The notes below the pieces were generated by a model, which saw only the letters and a program-made list of their open reading frames with translations, did not search any database and was not told the origin of the DNA. Below, piece after piece: positions 56,550 through 64,000 of a stretch of DNA of 64,000 nucleotides (its first letter is position 1; the number at the start of each line of letters is the position of its first letter). Made by a program: the position numbers and the translations under genes. Origin of the DNA: Zopfochytrium polystomum (lineage: Eukaryota; Chytridiomycota; Chytridiomycetes; Chytridiales; Chytridiaceae); assembly GCA_025765615.1 (NCBI GenBank), contig JAIVFJ010000030.1, positions 310,001 to 374,000 of the forward strand, read 5' to 3'.

Positions 56550-57070
56550 GTGAGCACTTACTGCGCAAGTGTGCACGAAAACCTCACTCATCTCCAATTT
56601 TGCGAGGGCTACAAAAGCATCAAAGCACTCCTCGCGGACAAGGAAACTAGCGCTACAGGGGAGCAGATTACCCCCTATCCCACGGAGAAAATCCATGTAC
56701 GAGACCTCCCAACGCTCGATCGAACGTTCAAGGAAGGGATGAACTTAAAGTACTCTAGATACTGGTTCGCCGCAATGGCAGCGGAGTTTAAATCTCTCAT
56801 GGAACGTAAGACCTTGGAGTTAGTTCCGAAACCTCTCAGTCAGAGCCTCGTGAAGGAAAAGTGGGTCTTCACCCACAACCTTGACGACAACAACAACCTC
56901 CAAAGGTTCAAAGCAGGTTTAGTTGGTCTCGGCTATTCTCAGATCGCCGGGATTGATTATAAGGAGACTTACTCTTCTGCTGTCCGTGTAACTTTCACTC
57001 TTCTTCGGTTACATATTCGGAGAACTTGATGTCAAAACATTCGGGTCGACATATTTAAATCGATTTTTTT
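56550..57070 (+). pseudogene. Ty1/copia reverse transcriptase fragment, truncated and frame-broken
   Basis: The open part contains the N-terminal blocks of the copia-type reverse transcriptase: RYWFAAMAAEFKSLMERKTL, ELVPKP, KEKWVFTHNLDD, RFKAGLVGLGYSQ and GIDYKETYSS. A frame change near 57010 is followed by ELDVKT in another frame, the next conserved block. The catalytic YxDD region and RNase H are absent; only about 215 bp separate the last block from the LTR at 57286. The element is therefore internally deleted and incapable of reverse transcription. It has the same orientation as the LTR, which is thus the 3' LTR. Confidence 0.8.
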
Positions 57071-57285
57071 CAATTGACCTTAAACCTCAAGCACTTCAAA
57101 AGTGTATAGGCTCACGTAGTTCCCAACTTCCTAACGCTTTTATTAGGTCTTCACAGTTTTCCAATTATCGCGTCATGCCCACGCAATGTGGTTTCAATTT
57201 CCGCTACGAAACTGGTGTAACCATAGTTGATAGCGTTAGCGTTGAGAAGAAGGATATTTCCAACCTGTTTGCAATTGCGGGGGAG

Positions 57286-57737
57286 TGTTGTTGGACACGG
57301 CTGGCACTGCGCACTGCTCAGCACACAGCCCAGGCATCACAAGAAGAGTCCTATTACGAACTAGAAAATATCGATGGGCTCACGCAGGCTGCACTGGGAA
57401 CGGGACAGGGCCTTCATGCCTGTCTGCCGCCTCTGTGGACAGACTACTTCACCTTCAATTGGTGAATAGACAGAAATACTTTGTCTGTCGCCTGCAGTCA
57501 CAACTATCTGTTGCCCACCAAGGTATCCCCTTCATAGGCCCAGTGGCAAAGCAGATGGGCAAGAGCGCCACAGTTGGAGAAATAAGGGACAAATCCTCCA
57601 GATCTATAAGGCTGACTTGAATGTCGGTTACTAGCTTTGAACTACGCAACGTACTACATTACACATACCACTGTACGCTCCGTAAAAGACTAAGTTACTT
57701 GCTGTCACTCGTCGTATTCCAAATCGAAGTCACAACA
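57286..57737 (+). mobile_element. complete copia-type 3' LTR (452 bp)
   Basis: It starts TGTTGTTGGACACGG directly after the purine-rich GCGGGGGAG and ends CACAACA at 57737. Similar sequence recurs at 2758-3888 (direct) and 3893-4155 (inverted). It lies downstream of the reverse transcriptase fragment. No second full LTR was seen upstream within the window, so no intact element is present. No target-site duplication could be defined by eye. Confidence 0.75.
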
Positions 57738-59033
57738 AGTGGAGGCACCTCAACTTCCTTATGTTGGTGGTCGCTGGTTTAGCGGACGGTGACATCAGCT
57801 GTTAGCAATTTGGTGTTACATCATCTGAGCCTTCAGGGAATGCGGGCTTACCGCTTTGGACATTGGGGTGTACCCCTAGACCCAATGCAGAATGGTGATG
57901 TAATGGTAACCACAGGTGTGTGTATGTGTGGGAGAAAACTCAAACAGACACAGGAAAGAAAAAAAAAAAGAAAAAAAAGAAGAAAAAAAAAACACCACAC
58001 AGTCAAACCCGAACGAGTTGGCAAAATCCTGTAATGGCAATTTGCCCACATGTCCAACTCGTAATTGGGCTCCTCCGGAGAGTTCTGGCTTGCATCAAGC
58101 TGTAAGCAGTCTACTCTGAGTGAGTGAGTGGAAGGAGTGAATGAAGTGGAGATGTGTGTTTGTGGGTGGTGGTCATTCTCCCCAACTTGGAGAGAAAGAG
58201 AAAAAACTCTGTTATGAATGATTGATACATAATGATGATATGCACGCTGTAATAGTTGCTAGGAAAGCGTGACCGGCACAGGGTAAAAACCTCTCCTACA
58301 TTACCTGCTTGAGCAGAGGAGAAGGAAAACTGTAAACACCAGGTTTCCGTTCCACTTAATACTTGGAGTATTTGTCAACAGCACAAGCCAGCACCCAAGT
58401 CTGCATAGGCGGCGACTCACTCTCCCTTGGGCATTGTGAGAACAATAACTGACAGTCACAATAGGTTCAGGTCTGTCTTGTGCCTCTTGCTGCTAACCAG
58501 TCAGTTCCGCCTGACACAAGCGACGTCAGCTGGGTCGAACAGGCGCTCAGCATTGAATACATGAAAATCATGTCCTGTCAGTTCAACTTCTCTGCAGTTC
58601 CAATCCGCCCACTGCAGCCACATTCAGGATTGAACTTCAATTTTTGGAGTGCTGTGAAGTTTACTTCAAATTTCTGGTGTTGGGAAGACTGAATGAGATA
58701 AAATAAGTTCCAGCCACAGTGCAACTATCAGTTTAATGCAGCATATTATCTCACTAATTTACTCCGTATGTGTAAAGTTTCATAACTTTACGTTCAGTGT
58801 CGGAGTTTTTCTCAAACTGAATGTGTCCCACATGCACTTTACCCTGGAGGCTTCCACATCAGCATTTGTCACCCACTGCACTGAATGAGGCTCAGAGTTG
58901 AATAGTGGGACAGATGGTAATTGGTGCCCCCCAACAGGTCGCTGTTGACCTAGCTACTGCCCTATTAGCAGGTTTGATCCGTGCGGCTTGAAAACTTCCT
59001 CAAACAAGACCCTGGAACTTAGCGATAGAGCGT
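57738..59033. other. gene-poor repeat-bearing interval
   Basis: It contains an A-rich patch (57957-57995), the inverted 410-bp repeat (58095-58515) and AT-rich unassigned DNA (58690-59033). No gene recognised. Confidence 0.5.
58095..58515 (-). repeat. inverted copy of the 3.1-3.6 kb repeat
   Basis: Its reverse complement matches 3155-3565 along its length with scattered substitutions (landmarks TACTCCAAGTATTAAGTGGA and CTTTCTCTCCAAGTTGGGGA). Unlike the 3-kb copy it is not inside an LTR, but lies about 360 bp downstream of one. Confidence 0.75.
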
Positions 59034-60016
59034 TCAAATTGAAGTCCAAACTTCAAAACTCATCGTCCACGGAGAGTCATCTTTGTAAACTGTATTTCTT
59101 GCTTTAGTATTGTTTTCTACAGTGGCTTCGGTAAGCAGAAGGATATCGCCCGACTTTCCAGAAACGCCGCGAGCTCCTTCTGGGAACACTTTATCCCGTC
59201 TCTCTTTAGCTGGATGCACAGTTCCTGCAGGTCGAGGGGCTGGTGCGGTTATCGGTAAGAGCCTTACCACCCATGGGGTGCTACTCGGAACAGCTGAGTC
59301 CAACTCTACCTCGAATCGCAATATTTGACAGTACAGGACCATGTTCGACCTCAGGTATTCATGCAGTGTTGCATCCAAGTCATTTGTGACCGTTGGCCCC
59401 GAATCATCGGCCTCCTCACGGTCGGTTAATGGGGACGTGGTGGAGGCTTCACCTGGCATGGTCTTTACAATATGCCGGCCGACGTCAGTAAGGACGAAGC
59501 GTCCTTGATGTTACTAACCTTGTCGTAGTTGTCAGCAAGCATCGATGTGGTGGAGCAGAAATCGTTCTCCAAGCAAGCTGAAGCCGCGTAGTCCCAAAGG
59601 GAGCAGGGGCTTGACGGGTGGGGGGAAGAGAGTGACAAATCGGAGTGCACCGGAGAGACTGCGGTCAACACTGGCGGCGGCGTCATGGTCAGGTCGATGA
59701 ACGCTTGCGCCCTGACTTCTAGCGACTTTTTGAGCCCAGCGCCAACGAGGACGGGCGTCGCATCCGACGAAGCCTTGTTCCTGTTCTTTCTCCGCTGTGC
59801 GGCAGCCTTGCAGCGCGCCGGCGTTGTGGTGTCTGCGACCGAGCGAGATAGCGCGAGAGCAAGTTGCAAGCTCTCATCGTTGCTGTCCTTTTTCCTTCTG
59901 CTGCGCCCGGACTTCGGGGACAGCGGCTGGCGGCGCCGCCGTGCCTCCGGCGGCGCGGCCGGCTTTGGTGCCGACAAGAAGACGTCGTGGTGGTCGTCGC
60001 CGTCGCCGTCTGACAT
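59034..60016 (-). CDS. possible SLX4-like nuclease scaffold subunit
   Basis: Exons 60016-59519 and 59462-59034, 308 residues. The N-terminus MSDGDGDDHHDVFLSAPKPA is acidic, followed by basic stretches. Two features recall fungal SLX4 proteins: ESLQLALALSRSV, and near the C-terminus LHEYLRSNMVLYCQILRFEV, resembling the conserved helix that binds the SLX1 nuclease. Between them are TPPPVL, SLWDYAASACLEND and Ser/Pro-rich linkers. SLX1-SLX4 cuts branched DNA. It is shorter than most SLX4 proteins and the match is by short motifs only, so the call is tentative. The start codon lies 36 bp from the uS5m start on the opposite strand, so the two genes share a very short promoter. Confidence 0.45.
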
Positions 60017-60052
60017 GTCAATGGACAAGGAAGGGCAAAAGTTTCGGCCGGA

Positions 60053-60805
60053 ATGAACAGAAGCACACACCTCCTCCACCACGACGCGTTCGCCGCCGCA
60101 TGGTGCCGCCTGTCGACGACGGCTCCTGCATTCAAGACGGCTTGCGGGGTTTCGCTGCCGTGCGGGCTACAACGTCGGGCGTACGCCGCACCCCCGGCAT
60201 CAGAGGACGGGCCTCGGGAGGGCGCCAAGTTTGTGAAAGATCCTCTTTCCGGCCTGGAGAAGCGTGTGCTCCACGTTCGGCAGGTTTCGCGAACAACCAG
60301 CGGCGGCAAGATCCGGACGACATCGGCGCTTGTGATCGTTGGAAATCGGGACGGCCTCGGGGGCTACGGTGAAGGCCGCGCTAAAGATGCAGCAGCGGCG
60401 ATTTTGAAGGCGACGAGGGTGGCGGCGAAAAACATGATCCCCATTCAGCGGTTTGAGCACCGGACGATATTCGGCGACATTAACCTGAAGCATCACGGTG
60501 TGAACCTGACTCTTCGAGCAGCACCACCAGGCAAGAATGGGCTATCCCTTTATTGTGATGTTCACATATTCTTCTTTCTCCCTTCCCCAGGTTACGGTGT
60601 CGTTGCCAACAACAATGTTCACGAAGTGTGCCGTTGCGTCGGAATAACGGACTTGAGTTCAAACATTAGGGGCTCAGTCAATCCCATTAACGTGGTGAAG
60701 GCCACTTTCGAGGCGCTTCAGCAACAGCGGAATCCGGCCGACATCGCTATGGCGCGCGGAAAGAAGCTGGTGGATGTTGCGGCGACTTACTACGGGCTGA
60801 AATGA
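60053..60805 (+). CDS. mitochondrial ribosomal protein uS5m
   Basis: Exons 60053-60530 and 60591-60805, 230 residues. The N-terminus MNRSTHLLHHDAFAAAWCRL looks like a mitochondrial presequence. The uS5 double-stranded-RNA-binding fold follows: GGKIRTTSALVIVGNRDGLG, GYGEGRAKDAAAAILKATRV and APPGYGVVANNNVHEVC (formed by splicing). GSVNPINVVKATFEAL ends the fold. The intron (60 nt) has a GC donor, CAG|GCAAGA, and the acceptor CCCCAG. It contains no stop and is a multiple of three, so an unspliced message would encode a 20-residue insert (KNGLSLYCDV, then a hydrophobic half). Splicing restores the uninterrupted family motif. The stop is only 40 bp before the next start codon. Confidence 0.9.
   Translation: MNRSTHLLHHDAFAAAWCRLSTTAPAFKTACGVSLPCGLQRRAYAAPPASEDGPREGAKFVKDPLSGLEKRVLHVRQVSRTTSGGKIRTTSALVIVGNRDGLGGYGEGRAKDAAAAILKATRVAAKNMIPIQRFEHRTIFGDINLKHHGVNLTLRAAPPGKNGLSLYCDVHIFFFLPSPGYGVVANNNVHEVCRCVGITDLSSNIRGSVNPINVVKATFEALQQQRNPADIAMARGKKLVDVAATYYGLK
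60531..60590 (+). other. GC-AG intron (60 nt, in frame)
   Basis: Donor GCAAGA after CAG, acceptor TTCCCCAG. Excision joins APPG to YGVV without a gap, as in uS5 relatives. Confidence 0.75.
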
Positions 60806-60845
60806 AAAAGAAAGAATAAAGAAAACATTCAAGAATTCACACAAC

Positions 60846-61797
60846 ATGATGCTCGCATGGGTCGTCGCCACCACTGGCCTACTGATCCCGGCATTGCTGC
60901 CTGCGGCCAACGCTGCGATCGAGTGCAGTGAAAAAACGACCATACTGCCCTACGAATTCAACATGAAGGATCTGATCGTCGACGTCGTTTTGAAGGGAAT
61001 CGAGACAGATACACCCCCAACAAAGAACTCAGTGAGGTTCCACGTAAACGTTTGCAAGACCCTCACAAAGGAAAGCTCAGTGAGCGAGGAAGACTTTTGC
61101 ACCTCCTCCCATATATGCGAGGTCGTCACGAACCGAAAGGAGTCAGATAGCAAGGTGATCATCGCCTGCCTCGTTCCAGATCTTTCGCCACAATCTGAAC
61201 CTGTCTTACGTTCAGCCCGACCGTGTGATCCAAGTTAAGAATTGGGCCGCAAAACGTGCCGAAACAGCAGACGCAGCCGTTTCATCGGACGGGCAGACGC
61301 TCAGCTTCGGCTTTATGGAAAGCTCGTGGGGCGGGTCTTCTCTAAAGACCAAGTGAGCCAGGACCATACCAGCGGAGTTGTCTAATTCCATTTTGCAGTG
61401 TCACTTTGATTTGCGACGCTGCTGCGGGTGCCGGAGTCCCAGAAGTCTCCACAGTCGACTCGATCCTCACAGTAACATGGAAAACAAAGGCGGCTTGTGG
61501 GATAAAGGTTAGGAGCGGTGCCGGTCCTGGAAACGCTACAGCGGGAATGTCCATTGGGGCGTTGTTTTTCTGGCTGCTGTTCATGGGCGCGACAGCGTAT
61601 CTCATCCTCGGGACTCTTTTCAACTACTACGTCAACCATGTACGGCGTTTCCCAGAGATGCTTCCCAATTACGACCTTTGGAAGAGTTTATTCTCCCACA
61701 TCCAGGTGATTCTGCCTCATTTCATTCAGTCTGACACTAACTGGGCCGCGATTCTTTGCAGGACCGAGTTTCTTCGCGTTCGTATGTTTCAATTTAG
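60846..61797 (+). CDS. Atg27/mannose-6-phosphate-receptor-like membrane protein
   Basis: Exons 60846-61121, 61180-61352, 61399-61705 and 61762-61797, 263 residues. A signal peptide (LAWVVATTGLLIPALLPAAN) is followed by a Cys-bearing lumenal domain: ECSEKTTILPYEFNMKDLIV, RFHVNVCKTL, DFCTSSHICE and VTLICDAAAGAG. One transmembrane helix follows (GALFFWLLFMGATAYLILGT), then the Atg27-type juxtamembrane end NYYVNHVRRFPEMLPNYDLW and a short cytosolic tail. Atg27 traffics with Atg9 in the Golgi/vacuole system and supports autophagosome formation. The first intron was placed at 61122-61179 (58 nt) because the alternative donor would leave only 25 nt. The gene starts 40 bp after the uS5m stop; an AATAAA lies between them. 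Confidence 0.75.
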
Positions 61798-61886
61798 GCC
61801 CTCTACTTACTGCCAAAAAACGGCACTTTTGGGCGAGACCTAGACGATGCTGCCAGAATAAAGAATATATTGCTTTATCCTACACA

Positions 61887-62348
61887 CTACTTCTTCTTCT
61901 TCTTTTTGGGCTCAACTCCTTCCCGACTCCGCCGACCCGTTTCGACTGGATGAACCGGTTAGAGTGCGAGTTTCCCTTCTGGAAACGAATTAAAACACCG
62001 TTTACCTCCAACGTGAATCGGCTTCCCCCGCTTCTTCCATTCAGCCTCTCTCGCCAATTTCGCCTCCAACCATTCGTCTACCAGCCCGATCGTCCTCAGA
62101 GATGGATCCTGCATCGCCAGTTGGTGCACGTTGACGTCTGGGAAGAAGTGGTTCCGCAGCTTGGGAGCGATCGAAGGCGCATGCAGCAGGCGGTTGTCGG
62201 GGCTGAGCAGCGGCGCTGCTGGTGGTTTCCCGTCAGGTGACGTCGCAGCGGCGGGCGAGGACGGGGTTGCGGCGAGAACGGTCTTTCGCAGGGCCTCGAC
62301 GGCCTGGCGCCGCGCCTTGGGTAAAAGGAAGGGCGACACGATCCGCAT
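61887..62348 (-). CDS. possible mitochondrial small-subunit protein mS33
   Basis: Exons 62348-62006 and 61945-61887, 133 residues. The N-terminus MRIVSPFLLPKARRQAVEAL is basic. The central NRLLHAPSIAPKLRNHFFPD resembles the conserved stretch of mS33/Rsm27 (a 'GNK-L-P-GP-YYP' pattern). The end IGLVDEWLEAKLAREAEWKK and KPIHVG, then GRRSREGVEPKKKKKK, resembles the Lys-rich tail of that family. The 60-nt intron has a CTCTAAC branch-like site and restores a Lys tail instead of an early stop, supporting the model. Its start is 58 bp from the prefoldin 6 start on the opposite strand. The family call is tentative. Confidence 0.45.
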
Positions 62349-62406
62349 TGGGCTCGGTCTTTCTTTCACTTTTGTTTGTTCTTTGGTGCCCCCAACCAAG
62401 TCAAGC

Positions 62407-63093
62407 ATGGAAGCCAAGCTGGAGAAGGAAGTCGCCGAGTTCCAGTCCCTTCAGAAAGGTGAGCCATCATCAGCTAGCTCTTGGCTCGTCATTCTTCGGT
62501 GAATGCCGGTAGCCCGTGCAAGGACACGCACTTCCAAGATCGGACTGCCCTTCCCCTCTCTGGGTTTTCAGCGCGTCTGACCGCTTGCCCGTCCAGACTA
62601 CTCGAAAGCGGTGTCCGCGCGGTCAACGCTAGAATCACAGCTTAAAGAGAATGAAATGGTCCAAAAGGTAGCAGCAAACTTCTGTGTGAAAGCAGTTCTT
62701 TCAAAGTAATATTATTCTGAAACAAGGTTTCGATTAGGAGATCAAGAACATGAAGTCCGACGCGACCGTTTATAAGCTTATTGGACCTGTCCTCGTGAAG
62801 CAAGACCAGCAAGAGGCCGCAGCAAACGTCAGCCATCGCATTGGAGCTATCTCGTCGGAAATGTAAGCCTTATTGCGAAAGGTTTTTGCGTGATTCGCAC
62901 CTAATGCTCATGGTGCTGAACGACGCAGTAAGCGGTTGGAAGCTCAGATCAAGACCTTCGAAGAAAAGCAAGAGGCTAAGAAAATGGAGGTTGGTGCCAA
63001 GAGAAGCAAAGGTTTTGTTTCGGCGTGCGACTAACTCGACCAAAGATCGTCAAGCTGCAGACCGCTTTTCAGCAGATGCGCGCTTCCAGCTAA
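62407..63093 (+). CDS. prefoldin subunit 6
   Basis: Exons 62407-62458, 62597-62667, 62738-62862, 62929-62989 and 63046-63093, 118 residues, the normal size. The beta-type prefoldin pattern is clear: DYSKAVSARSTLESQLKENE, MVQKEIKNM, TVYKLIGPVLVKQDQQEAAA and VSHRIGAISSEIKRLEAQIK, flanked by long coiled-coil helices. Prefoldin is the jellyfish-shaped hexamer that hands nascent actin and tubulin to the CCT chaperonin. Introns are 56-138 nt. Repeated AATAAA motifs lie at 63238-63250, about 150 bp after the stop. Confidence 0.92.
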
Positions 63094-63303
63094 TTGCAGC
63101 CGGAGGGTGTCTCGGCGGCCTACCATAATTCATCGTTTTTGTGGCATAGTCTGAATAGAATACCTTTTAAGATTGTTGTGGCGAAGAGCAGTACGCTATC
63201 CGCAACGGGCAGAGTGATCTGCTTTCATCTCCACAGCAATAAATAAATAAATTTTCCAATCAAAAAAAGAAAAGCCAGACCAACGATACACACTCTCACA
63301 GAG

Positions 63304-64000
63304 ATGGTCAGAGACTGCTGCCTCGATCCAGCGCGCTTTCTCCACAAGCCGCCGCTCTTACTGACCCATGAGCCCCACGACGCCCCACCCCACCGTGTGA
63401 TCCCTCACCCCCCCCCCCAAAAAAAAACACGGGATCGCTACTGATTTTGTGCACCCAAAGGCCCAGAACTCGCAAGGCATCCAAACACTCCTCGAGGCCG
63501 AGAAGGACGCGTCAAAGATCGTGACAAAGGCCCGGCAATGTGAGCATCCGAAACGCACACTTCGCTTCAACTAGCAGCATGGAACCCCTTCCGATTTTCA
63601 GCGTTGGGGTCAACCTTCCAATTCAGTGGATTACCTTTTTGTTCGTGGTGCATCGCTGGCGATCTGGCACCCGATGACCGAATCATCTCCCCCACCCCCG
63701 TGGTGGCGCTGCTGTCCCCACCCCATCTTCTTTATTGCCCCCCGATGCTCACACCACTGTCAGATCGAGTTCAACGGTTGAAAGACGCCCGCGCCGAAGC
63801 CGCGAAGGAGATTGAAGCCCTCAAGGCTGAGAAAAACAAAGAGTTTGCGGACTTCGAGAAGCAAGTGAGTTGCGTCGTCCAACCATCTTGCTCCGCCACC
63901 CACGTCTCAATTCGGCGTTTGTCTAGTTCAGCGGGTCTGCGGATGACAGTTACGGTAAGGTCAATGCCGAGACGGACGCGAAGTTGGCGGAAATAGCCGA
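63304..64000 (+). CDS. V-type ATPase subunit G (partial, runs off window)
   Basis: Probable exons 63304-63306 (ATG only), 63461-63539, 63764-63864 and 63927-64000 (continues beyond the window). The protein begins (M)AQNSQGIQTLLEAEKDASKI, then VTKARQYRVQRLKDARAEAA and KEIEALKAEKNKEFADFEKQ, which is the highly conserved N-terminal coiled coil of subunit G (Vma10). After a further intron it continues with SYGKVNAETDAKLAEIA. Subunit G forms the peripheral stalk that joins V1 to Vo in the proton pump. The one-codon first exon is inferred: no ATG exists in frame within exon 2, and ATG|GTCAGA at 63304 fits the phase. Other ATGs in the same leader are possible. Confidence 0.85.

Noticed and set aside
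57789..58120. Lys-rich short frames
   Set aside because: Produced by the A-rich run at 57957-57995; not coding.
61941..62005. Unspliced C-terminus of the mS33-like protein ending FPEGKLAL
   Set aside because: A 60-nt intron with a branch-like site joins to a Lys-rich tail instead, and its length matches other introns in the window.

Overview
The window is nuclear DNA from a eukaryote with short introns (mostly 46-110 nt, GT-AG, plus one GC-AG). Gene content points to an early-diverging, zoosporic (chytrid-like) fungus. The fungal-type signals are a neutral trehalase with a calcium-binding loop and an Atg27-like protein. Genes usually missing from yeasts and moulds but kept in flagellated lineages are also present: a heterotrimeric kinesin-2 motor, a WNK-type kinase, an aromatic amino acid hydroxylase and a Zwilch-like kinetochore protein. 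The assignment is an inference from gene content; no rRNA or tRNA marker was recognised.

Layout. 1-1.1 kb: 3' end of an LtrA-family membrane protein (+). 2.7-4.2 kb: nested LTR-retrotransposon debris. 5.1-15.8 kb, all minus: WNK-like kinase, aromatic amino acid hydroxylase (14 exons, one of 16 nt), neutral trehalase. 16.8-31.8 kb, GC-rich and full of microsatellites and homopolymeric amino-acid runs: kinesin-2 motor (-), a protein kinase (+), a bromodomain plus GATA-finger regulator (-), a disordered protein (+) and a RING protein (+). 32.1-47.4 kb, dense housekeeping block: Arp10 dynactin subunit (-), eIF5 (+), HYPK (+), mitochondrial carrier (+), ribosomal protein eL33 (-), Mot1/BTAF1 ATPase (+), a 94-residue protein (+), mitochondrial bL21m (-). 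47.4-51.7 kb: degenerate repeats and damaged or unrecognised coding pieces. 51.9-56.3 kb: RNase H2 subunit C (+), Zwilch-like protein (+), NUDT19-like Nudix hydrolase (-). 56.5-58.5 kb: Ty1/copia remnant with a complete LTR. 59-64 kb, very compact: SLX4-like protein (-), uS5m (+), Atg27-like protein (+), mS33-like protein (-), prefoldin 6 (+) and V-ATPase subunit G (+, runs off the end).

There is no operon logic. The genes fall into functional themes: mitochondrial translation (bL21m, uS5m, possible mS33), transcription and translation (Mot1, bromodomain-GATA, eIF5, eL33, HYPK), microtubule motors and kinetochore (kinesin-2, Arp10, Zwilch), and genome maintenance (RNase H2C, possible SLX4). 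Exon models were built by hand from splice signals plus recognisable protein families, and reading phases were checked arithmetically. Apparent single-base frame breaks occur in the kinesin, the 21-24 kb kinase (two) and the 50 kb coiled-coil gene; whether these are assembly errors or real cannot be decided from the sequence alone.
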